DNA of 23,647 nt from Sphingomonadales bacterium. GTDB taxonomy: Bacteria; Pseudomonadota; Alphaproteobacteria; Sphingomonadales; Sphingomonadaceae. The position numbers and the translations under genes are program-made. Within the stretch, counting starts at the first letter, position 1. The number at the start of each line of letters is the position of its first letter. This document shows, piece after piece, positions 17,149-23,647 of this stretch. The stretch is taken from positions 1 to 23,647 of the forward strand of contig JADKHG010000006.1 in NCBI GenBank assembly GCA_016721875.1, in the 5' to 3' direction. The notes under the pieces were generated by a model. It saw nothing but the letters and a program-made list of their open reading frames with translations, searched no databases and was not told the origin of the DNA.

Positions 17149-18109
17149 GTGAGTAACTGTCCTGTTTGTTCTCCATCGACGGATTTCCATAAAACGCCCT
17201 CCTTCCTAGGAATATGTGGACCCTATACTTTGATTGTCCGGTGTGTAGCTGTTTTGGGATTGATGACGATCTTGCGGGTGATTTTGGGGAGAATTCGAAA
17301 GGAGCGACGCGTCGTATTCGAGCCGCCACCAGTCATTGGATTAGGCAGGGATCAAAACAAATCTCGCGACACTCTCAGTATGTACGCAGAAACTTACAAG
17401 GAAGTGGCCGACGGAAAAATCGGCTTACCTACCCCGGCCAAAGCAGCACTTTCAATACTACGCTATATTGGAGATAAAGTTCAAGAAGCTGGCGAAAAGC
17501 TCGACGGTTTGCCTGCAGAATTTCAGCCGAAATCGGCACCACGTCCCGCCAAACGGCAATCGGAGTTATCGGTCAGCTCGAGAGCCGAGGCTTGATATCA
17601 TGTCATGATGCAAACACTTTAAGCCAATATGACGTAATCGATATTGATCTGGCGTTAGAAGGCTGGGGCTTTACCAATCTGAGCAATCTGGAAAACAATC
17701 CGCCGGATATGGTTTCCTTGCTATGAAAGTTTAATGACGAGCAATTGGAAGGAATCTAACACAGAACCACTTAAACCGGCTGTCTTGGAGTTAAGTTTTC
17801 CTCTTGTCGATATGCGTGACGTTGCAGAACCTGGTCTGATCGACAACATCATGAGGATGCGGATTAGAGACGCAAATTTTGTTATTGTTGATCTAACGCA
17901 TGAGTAATTCCGGAGCCTACTCGGGAGGCTGGTTTTGCCGGGGTTTAGGAAAGCCAGTTTTGTATATTTGTGAAGAGCAAAAATTCCCAAAAAAGCAAAC
18001 CCATTTTGACTCCCACCACTGCACATTGGTGATGTGGTCTTCAAGTGATCAAACAGCTTTGTAAAGAGCTGATTGCTACAACTGCCGCGCCATGCCGACC
18101 CGGAAATAG
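17149..18109 (+). CDS. Zinc-ribbon protein with C-terminal deoxyribosyltransferase/TIR-like domain (frameshifted)
   Basis: About 320 residues after reconstruction. The GTG at 17149 follows GAGGA by nine bases. The N-terminus has two knuckles, CPVC at residue 4 and CPVC at 17239-17250, with ATSHWIRQGSKQ after them. A middle helical or winged-helix part reads EIGTTSRQTAIGVIGQLESRG near 17530. The C-terminal domain reads LIDNIMRMRIRDANFVIVDLTHE (17839-17904), then, after indels, NSGAY and EAGFA with Glu at 17925-17927, then GLGKPVLYICEEQKF and THFDSHHCTLVMWS. The D-L-T, N-x-G and E-x-G pattern matches the nucleoside deoxyribosyltransferase/TIR superfamily. The DNA is AT-richer than gyrA. I infer an NAD- or nucleotide-cleaving defence effector; function is unproven. 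Confidence 0.7.
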
Positions 18110-18154
18110 CCCAATTCGAAACGGAATTCAAGGGGACACAATACTAAATAAATC

Positions 18155-18178
18155 CCCTCTCTCCTTCAGGGGAGAGGG
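18155..18178. repeat. Strong hairpin after the zinc-ribbon gene
   Basis: CCCTCTCTCC (18155-18164) pairs with GGGGAGAGGG (18169-18178) around TTCA, with one T-G pair. It may end transcription of the preceding gene, or be an extragenic palindrome of the CTCTCC/GGAGAG type; a second smaller one occurs about 110 bases on. Confidence 0.55.
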
Positions 18179-18251
18179 CGATTACAGCTTGCTGCCCTAG
18201 TCACTTAGCAGAGGATGAACGGCAGGAAATGACACAATACCCCCCTCTCAA

Positions 18252-18302
18252 CTGCGCCTAGCGCAGCTCTGCGCCAACATCATATCTCTCCCCAAAGGAG
18301 AG
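18252..18302. repeat. Two further small hairpins
   Basis: CTGCGC/GCGCAG (18252-18266, loop CTA) and CTCTCC/GGAGAG (18286-18302, loop CCAAA) follow each other. The second shares its arm sequence with the hairpin at 18155, which suggests a repeat family. Between 18110 and 18419 no gene is seen. Confidence 0.45.
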
Positions 18303-18419
18303 CGAGTTTGGAAATTCCGATTGCTCAGAAATTCTGCAAAGCCCGGCACTCTCTCTGCCATCTTGCCAAGAGGTAAAACCGAAAGGCTGCGTCTTTAACC
18401 AGAGACAGGAGGACTCGCG

Positions 18420-19261
18420 ATGGTTTCGCCGTTCCGGTGCGTAATGGCAAAAATTCAGTCAATGCGGCGCTTGCATTAAATTCTCATTTGGCTAGCATGG
18501 GCGGATGTAGCGTTACAAGGCGTGAAATTGCTATGGGCCGATCACTGTCCCTTCGCCGGAAGTGTTATGCACTGTTGTGTATTGCCTCTGCTCGCAGCAA
18601 ACAGTCGGCGGGAGAAGATGAAGGCGTTCGGCGGGATCGATTTAGATACCTGCCGCGAAACCGCCTCCACCTCCGAAGGTCGCGCCCTATACCGCTGGCC
18701 CAGTGCGAACTGAACGCACTCGACGGTGAGCCCCAAGCCCCCACCACCCCTGTGGTTGAACCTTATATTGCCGGCCCCCTGTGCGCCGGATCGAGCTTTT
18801 CTGCAAGGAACCCCGATGAAAAACGATTCGTTTTGGCTCTCGCAACCCCTTTGCCTGTCGGAACGAGGAAGCGTTCAGGCGCAGACCGATGGCAAACTGG
18901 TTCCGCAAAGAGATCAACCCAAGGCACTGCAAAGGTCCTGAACAACCGTTGTTCAGACAATCCCGGTCCTTCTTATAACCAACGGCTATATGGCCTTCGA
19001 GGATCCGGCGACTGGCGAGCTTTGGGTGCCCAATAATGAACTCGAAGGCGGCCAAACTCAATGGGTCGTTAATTATGACGTCATATTCCGGTCGCGCACC
19101 AATCGGAAGAGACATTTACAGCACCTGCTAGGAATGGTGCTGGAATTATGACCACCAATTCGACAGGAATCCATTTATGGCAAATCCGCCTGAATGCTGA
19201 CCACCACAATGCAGGTGCTCCGTCAGGTCGGGAAGCGCAGAAATTTGGGTATACGCTTTAA
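18420..19261 (+). CDS. Unrecognised protein gene, broken into several frames
   Basis: A perfect AGGAGG (18407-18412) sits seven bases before the ATG at 18420, so a gene very likely starts here. Its frame stops after 19 codons, but coding-like segments continue in other frames: VMHCCVLPLLAA (near 18567, possibly a hydrophobic leader), GGIDLDTCRETAS (near 18630), EPYIAGPLCAGSSFSARNPD (near 18758), NGYMAFEDPATGELWVPNNE (near 18981), then TQWVVNYDVIF and, after a shift, GIMTTNSTGIHLWQIRLNA to the TAA at 19259-19261. About 280 residues would result. I do not recognise the family. The pattern suggests an exported protein damaged by indels like its neighbours. Confidence 0.45.
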
Positions 19262-19450
19262 TCCAGACCAATGGTGCTTTGACCGCCTTGAAGTTCGTCC
19301 GCATAATACGTCAGCACGGATTTAATAATCTTCAGCAACGCTCGAGCAATTTCCCCACTCTGCCCGATCGACCCATTTGTCGTACGGATGGCATCTGCAT
19401 GACGCGTTAGGCGTGTACGCTTACCAACCAGTTCGCAGACAACGACGTTT

Positions 19451-19470
19451 TACGGTGGATTACGGTGGAT
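19451..19470 (+). repeat. 10-bp perfect tandem duplication
   Basis: The unit TACGGTGGAT occurs twice in direct succession. A 10-base duplication shifts any reading frame through it; it may be a real slippage event or an assembly artefact. Confidence 0.5.
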
Positions 19471-19678
19471 TGCGAGGACGGTTTACAACCCCATATTCTC
19501 CAGCCATCACCCTCCCTAATGGGAAAGCGGCGCTGGGGCTTGTATCTCTCCCTGAACAGAAGAGTGTATGGTCACTTGCAACTTATCGTTCAGCCAGCAA
19601 AAGGGGACGCAGCGCTGCCCCCTTTCCTTTGCCACCACCCATGGCATTTCGGTCAATCAACGGGGTAGTGTCGAGCCG

Positions 19679-19912
19679 TTACAGGCTGGATCGGTTTGTC
19701 GTCATCGTTCCCCGCCACAGGACAATAGCAGCGACCAACACCGCAATTCCAAGCCCCAATTGGACGAAGTGTATCGACTTGTAGGGCCATCTTGGACCTT
19801 TATTCCCATCTGCTATATGCTCAATCAATATAGCGCTCGTGCGGCTCCGAAGGTTTAACCGAAAACCGCCGCCGACCTTACAGCCCCACGCCGATTTTTT
19901 GTACAACTTCAT
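19679..19912 (-). CDS. Possible small membrane protein
   Basis: The 77-residue frame starts MKLYKKSAWGCKVGG at 19912 (an upstream ATG at 19936 would add eight residues). One clear membrane helix lies near the C-terminus, at about residues 51-68 (VQLGLGIAVLVAAIVLW), followed by a short basic tail. No family is recognised. In this error-rich region the frame may be only part of a longer gene, or spurious. Confidence 0.3.
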   Translation of the reverse strand: MKLYKKSAWGCKVGGGFRLNLRSRTSAILIEHIADGNKGPRWPYKSIHFVQLGLGIAVLVAAIVLWRGTMTTNRSSL

Positions 19913-20078
19913 TTTATGTCCTTTCAAAATGCGCATTTAAAGACCGGAAAAATTATCCGGCACGCATCGGTCGTTGCGGGGTTTTGAAAGGTTCAAATGG
20001 GATTGCAATTAAATTTGCGTATGTCGGCGCGCACCCTCTGCGAAACGCAAGCTGTCGGCTTGGAAATTTGACTTCGGT

Positions 20079-20779
20079 CTATTCTTCGGCGAAATGCCCG
20101 CGTTTGAGCAAGGTCGTCGCCACGCCGGTCGCAATCGCCAGCACGCCGCCATAATAGAGATACCAGATCGCAATACTGACCCAGTTCGCTTCTGCCAATG
20201 GACCCAAAAGCGCGCGCGAAGATCAGCAGGTCAGGAAGCGAACGAGGCCCATCGCGCCAGGGCCGACGCGGTAGCGCAGGAAGTGCTGTTTCCACGCGCA
20301 TCCCGCCATACCGGCAACAAACAGCGTATAGACAGCCGCCTGCATCCCGCCGGTCAGATCTCCGGGCAAGAAGTAGAGCCGTGTCGGGGCAAGCACGAAG
20401 ACCGCCATCGCGAGCAGCAGGGCGGCTGCGCGTTGGCTTTACGCGGCAGTGGCGCAGGAACAGGACGATAACGATGACGGCCGATGGCGAAGGCAATCGC
20501 GCCCCAGATCATGTCGAGTTCGAGCAAGCCGTCACCCAGCGCCCAAAATACCATGACGCGAAGCAAACGGCAGGAATTCTGCAACATGGTGTTTGCCTGC
20601 CAAGGCGTAAAGGTCAGCAGTCCGACGCCCGCCATCTTCCATACAATTGCCAAATTCCGGCGAAGCCAGTTGCCATGACAGTGGATAGGTCAATCCAAAC
20701 AACAGGCTGGCGAACAGCCATGGGCGTTTATGCGCGGGATCGCCCGGAATTAATGCGACTTTCCACTTTGCCGAGACAT
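20079..20779 (-). CDS. YhhN-family lysoplasmalogenase-like membrane protein (frameshifted)
   Basis: About 233 residues, a typical size. Members are multi-pass membrane enzymes related to TMEM86 that cleave the vinyl-ether bond of lysoplasmalogens. Segments readable in order on the minus strand: KRPWLFASLLFGLTYPLSW (near 20730), AIVWKMAGVGLLTF (near 20650), VMVFWALGDGLLELDMIWGA (near 20555), AIAFAIGHVIVIVLFL (near 20490), LAMAVFVLAPTRLYFLPG (near 20410), AAVYTLFVAGMAGCAWK (near 20345), RVGPGAM and SDLLIFARA (near 20270-20210), and the end KRGHFAEE. The GDGLLELD motif with conserved acids is diagnostic. At least five frameshifts occur. The exact start is unclear because it overlaps the dehydratase gene. 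Confidence 0.78.
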
Positions 20780-21602
20780 CCCGCCAAGACAAGCGGAATC
20801 CAACCCCGCCATTGCGCAATCACGCCGTCAGCCCCGGCCCGGCACCCTCTTGCATAATGTCGCCGTGCAACCAAGCGGCGATACAGGCCGCTACGAAACG
20901 CCTCGTTGCCTTGCGCCAGCAATCACCAGATCGGCCCGGTCAGCATCGCCGCGATCCAGCGGTCGCCAGCCAGGGCGCGGCGCATTGGCGATTGATCGCG
21001 ATGCGACCATCGGCGATGCGACCAGCGTCTCCAGCACCTTTGAACTAAGTTGCTACGAATCCGCTTTTCATCGCGGCACGACCGACCCCGTGGTGGCGCT
21101 GCCTCGAATCCAGATCAGGAAACAGCCACCGAAACTCGCCTTCATGCGGGGTCAGCACGCATTGCAAGTGCAGCGCGGCAAAAGCGTTTCGGGTCGTCGG
21201 CAAGCTGGTCAAAGCATCGACATCGAGTACCGTGCTTTCCCTGTGCTGGGGATCGCGAGCGCCGTGTCGCGCGTCGCCTGCGATACTCCCGCCGCTGGAC
21301 CAATGGCAAAGGCGTGATCCGTTCATCAAAACCATCCGTCGCCGGATCGCCTTCGCGCAACATGATTGCGGTAACATGCGCCGCCTGCTCGGTGAAGCGT
21401 GACGTCTCCGACGCGCGTCACCAGCCCTGCCCCAACCGCCAAAGCCGCCTGCGCCGCCAGACGCGAGGCACCAGTGCGCAGCGTCGGTCCGCTGACAACC
21501 ACCGCACTGCCGCGTGTATATTTGGCGCGTGTCGGCGGGCGGTGGCGACAACGCAGGCTGCTGGATGATGCCGTCTGAATCGAGGCGGAGCTTGAAGGTC
21601 AT
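20728..21602 (-). CDS. nnrD: ADP/ATP-dependent NAD(P)H-hydrate dehydratase (frameshifted)
   Basis: NnrD repairs damaged NAD(P)H hydrates. About 291 residues fit the ribokinase-like dehydratase domain alone. Readable parts: SAVVVSGPTLRTGASRLAA (near 21500), THRAGG-type fragments, DVDALTSL (near 21230), LTPHEGEFRWLFPDL (near 21150), AGSGDVLTG with the catalytic Asp (near 20970-20945, after base repair), and LLAQGNEAFR, then AAWLHG, near 20900-20860. The NnrE epimerase domain, fused in many bacteria, is absent: trmFO begins just upstream in the other direction. The start could also be at 21665. At least seven frameshifts. The 3' end overlaps the YhhN gene. Confidence 0.8.
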
Positions 21603-21733
21603 GCGAACTCGATATGGGCAAATCGCAATCCTACCCACAACCCGTTCGTGTCGAGGCGAAGTCAAGACACTGCCCCTCGTTAGCTCTCCGCCTAGAGCAT
21701 CTCACGACTTCGCTCGATGCGAACGGAATTTGA

Positions 21734-23130
21734 ATGAGCGCAATGCGCGTGTCTCACAAAGTCCATATCATCGGCGGCGGTCTCGCGGGGGCGAGGCAGC
21801 AGCAACTCGCGCGGCGCGGCGCCAGCTGTGCGGCTGTCGGAAATACGTCCGAGTGGTGAAGCTGGCTGCCGTACGCATCGGGCGCGGCCCTCGCGAAAGA
21901 CCTCGTCTGCTCGAACAGCTTCCGCTCGGATGATGCCGACAACAACGCCGTCTGGCTTGCTGCATCAGGGAGGCGCAGGCTGGATTCGGTGGTGATGGCG
22001 GCCTGAAGGCTGGCCAAAGTCCCGGCAGGCTCCGCACTCGCGGTGGATCGCGATGTCTTTTCGGCAAGGTGACCAAACGGCTGCTCTCGCTCGGCAAAGT
22101 AGAGATTGTCCTAGCAGGCGTGTCGACGCCCTGCCCGACGGCCTGGCCATCGTCGCCACCGATCCATGACGGCCTTGTCATTTACGGAAAATATCCGGCA
22201 GAACCGGAGAAAACCAGCCTTGCCTTCTTCGATGCCATCGCCCCTATCGTCTATCGCCGGCAGCATCGGTATGGATTTAGCGTGGTATGCGTCGCGCTGG
22301 GACAAAGAGGCGACGGCAGGGACTATATCGGTGCCCGATGGACAAGGAGCAATATCTGGCCTTCCACAAAGGCCTGCTCGACGCCCAAGGCCGATTTCAG
22401 GGAATGGGAAAAGGACGCCCTATTTCGAAGGCTGTTATGCCGATCGAAGTGATGGCCGAACGCAGGCGCAAACTGCGCTGCACTTCCGGGCCGATGAAGC
22501 GCCTGTTGGGCTCGACAATCCCAAAACCGGGCGCTGGCCGCGTATGCGGTGGTGCAGTTACGGCAGGATAACAAACAGGGCAGCATCTGGAACATGGTCG
22601 GATCCCCAGACCAAGATGAAACATGCCGCCCAGGTTGAACTGTTCCGTACGATACCGGGTTTGGAAAGGCCGGGTACGCGCGTTTGGGCGGATTGCGCCA
22701 CTGCACCTTCATCCGATCGATTTTTGCTCGATCGGCAGTTGCGGCTGAAGTCAGCGCCACATATCCGTTTTGCCGGGCAGATTACCGGCTGCGAGCTTAT
22801 GTCAGCTCGGCTGTCGGTTTGATGGCGGGGATAATGGCGGCGCATGATTGGCGGCGCGGGAATTTGTTCCGCCGCCCGAAACCACTGCTTTTCGGCGCAT
22901 TGCTGCATCACTGCATCTGGCGATGCCGAGGCCGACGGCTATCGACCGATGAACATCAATTTCGGCCTCTTCCCCCGCCCGAAGGCAAGGTGCGCAAGGA
23001 ACGCAAAGCCTTTCTGACTGATCATTTGCGGGCGGATCTCGCACAATGGATAGGCGAAATGGGGCTTAGCAACGGCAGCGCGGCGACCTCACGCTTCGGC
23101 CGAGTCGAAAATTCGCCACGGGTCGCTTAA
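21734..23130 (+). CDS. trmFO: TrmFO, folate/FAD-dependent tRNA (uracil-54 C5) methyltransferase (frameshifted)
   Basis: TrmFO makes m5U54 in the T loop of tRNAs using methylene-tetrahydrofolate and FAD. About 465 residues fit the family. The start MSAMRVSHK leads into the FAD-binding motif HIIGGGLAGAEAA. Further readable parts: LVCSNSFRSDDADNNAV (near 21903), SALAVDRDVFSGKVTKALL (near 22035), LAFFDAIAPIVY (near 22222), DLAWYASRWDKE (near 22275), CPMDKEQYLAFHKGLLDA (near 22336), GPMKPVGLDNPKTGRWPYAVV (near 22490), QDNKQGSIWNMVG, FQTKMKHAAQVELFRTIPGLE (near 22607), and SAPHIRFAGQITGCE (near 22755). At least nine frameshifts. The C-terminal end overlaps the convergent EF-hand gene, so its last residues are uncertain. 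Confidence 0.93.
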
Positions 23131-23533
23131 CCGGTCACGATCAGCATCAGCCCGCCCAGCAAAACCCTCACCGATCGCCGCCGCCCATTCCTCGAATGTC
23201 AGCAAATTGGTGCCGTCTTTGTCGGGATTTCTTGAAATCTTTCGTCAAACAAAACATCGTTTCAAACCGTGAAACCAGATCGTCGCAGTTGCAGTCATAG
23301 CGGATTGAAGCGCTGTTCCTCGCGGCTAACGCCGAGGTGCTTGCGGAAGTGACGGTGGGCGGGACCAGAATTTCGGTGCACTGACGTCAGGTTCAGGAAG
23401 CGACAATTGTTGCGGAAGCGCCGGTGGTGGTTGGGGATCAGGACTTCGGTCCCTGCCTGCGACTGCCAAAACCACAGTCAATAGACACCATCAAAAGCGC
23501 AATCAGCGCCAGCCAAAATCTTTCGCACAGCAT
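23089..23533 (-). CDS. Putative exported EF-hand protein (frameshifted)
   Basis: About 148 residues. The ATG at 23533 gives a hydrophobic leader (FWLALIALLMVSI). A proline-rich part follows in another frame (SPDPQPPPALPQQLSLPEPD, near 23440). Near the C-terminus DKDGTNLLTFEEW (near 23225) fits a calcium-binding EF-hand loop with acids at positions 1, 3 and 12; GRADADRDRL, a partial second loop, lies near 23150. It ends at the TGA at 23091-23089, inside the 3' end of trmFO on the other strand. Several frameshifts. Leader plus EF-hands suggests a periplasmic calcium-binding protein. The start is doubtful because the only ribosome-site-like GGAG is one base away. Confidence 0.5.
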
Positions 23534-23537
23534 TCTC

Positions 23538-23560
23538 CGCCGGTTTAACGCAAACCGGCG
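23538..23560. repeat. Perfect 9-bp inverted repeat
   Basis: CGCCGGTTT (23538-23546) and AAACCGGCG (23552-23560) flank AACGC. It lies five bases from the EF-hand start and between divergent genes, so it could be an operator or a leader hairpin. No T-run follows. Confidence 0.5.
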
Positions 23561-23597
23561 CTACATATGCCACAGGGAGCTTCCCGCTCGGAAAGCT

Positions 23598-23647
23598 ATG
23601 CCAGAGCAGACGGAAAACGAAGACGATACGCGTGCACTTCCTGCTTT
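23598..23647 (+). CDS. Possible gene start at the right edge
   Basis: An ATG at 23598 opens a frame to the window end (MPEQTENEDDTRALPA). It is acidic and divergent from the EF-hand gene. Only 16 residues are visible, so neither function nor reality can be judged. Confidence 0.3.
   Translation, partial: MPEQTENEDDTRALPA

Larger units (their letters stand above)
19262..20078. other. Weakly coding region
   Basis: Plus-strand frames at 19377-19784 and 19465-19668 contain fairly coding-like text (for example AITLPNGKAALGLVSLPEQ), but no start, domain or family is convincing. A small minus-strand membrane ORF at 19679-19912 is listed separately. Nothing is seen in 19940-20078. Confidence 0.35.

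Noticed and set aside
21754..22181. Minus-strand frames opposite the trmFO N-terminus as a possible NnrE epimerase
   Set aside because: Their text is arginine/proline/serine-rich without epimerase motifs, while the plus strand there carries the TrmFO FAD motif.
3663..23130. Genome decay or an island of pseudogenes
   Set aside because: The same damage affects gyrA and trmFO, motifs remain highly conserved between breaks, and third-codon choice looks maintained. Recent sequencing indels explain this better.
1..23647. CRISPR array, insertion sequence or transposase
   Set aside because: No regularly spaced repeats, no terminal inverted repeats with a transposase, and no integrase were found in the window.

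Overview
The window looks like an alphaproteobacterial contig, most likely from the order Sphingomonadales. The GyrA opening and its GyrA-box variant, the TrmFO, the histidine kinase followed by a WalW-like deacetylase, and the proline-rich EF-hand protein all resemble versions I associate with sphingomonads (family recall, not a search). Base composition is moderately GC-rich. A visibly AT-richer island begins just after gyrA.

Layout. Positions 1-2248 (minus) hold the start of a type IV secretion operon, virB1-virB2-virB3-virB4, with virB4 running off the left edge. Next come an Lrp/AsnC regulator (2613-3074, +) and a MarR regulator (3136-3588, -). The MarR gene is divergent from a five-gene operon (3663-9039, +): alpha/beta hydrolase, PaaI-type thioesterase, NodT outer-membrane channel, EmrA-type adaptor and EmrB-type MFS pump. 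A perfect 12-bp inverted repeat lies on the promoter between them. Two minus-strand tRNA genes follow: a damaged tRNA-Pro(UGG) abutting a 15-bp palindrome, and a tRNA with anticodon CAU. Then come a WalW-like polysaccharide deacetylase and a sensor histidine kinase (minus), a second Lrp/AsnC gene (+), an exported repeat-like protein (minus), and gyrA (+).

Right part. Forty bases after gyrA lies the most interesting gene: a CPVC zinc-ribbon protein whose C-terminus has nucleoside-deoxyribosyltransferase/TIR-like motifs, a candidate immune effector. It is followed by hairpin repeats, an unrecognised broken gene and weakly coding DNA. Then come a YhhN lysoplasmalogenase and an NAD(P)HX dehydratase (minus), trmFO (+), an EF-hand protein (minus) and possibly the start of another gene.

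Caveat. Nearly every gene after about 3.6 kb is split by several frameshifts that leave conserved motifs readable in alternating frames. This includes gyrA, which the cell cannot lose. I read this as insertion/deletion error in the sequence, not gene decay, and give each gene its reconstructed full span. How the genes work together: the MarR-controlled operon probably hydrolyses and exports a lipophilic or aromatic acid; the virB genes suggest a conjugative element to the left, possibly bounded by the tRNA-Pro; the right half is mostly core chromosome carrying one acquired defence-like gene.
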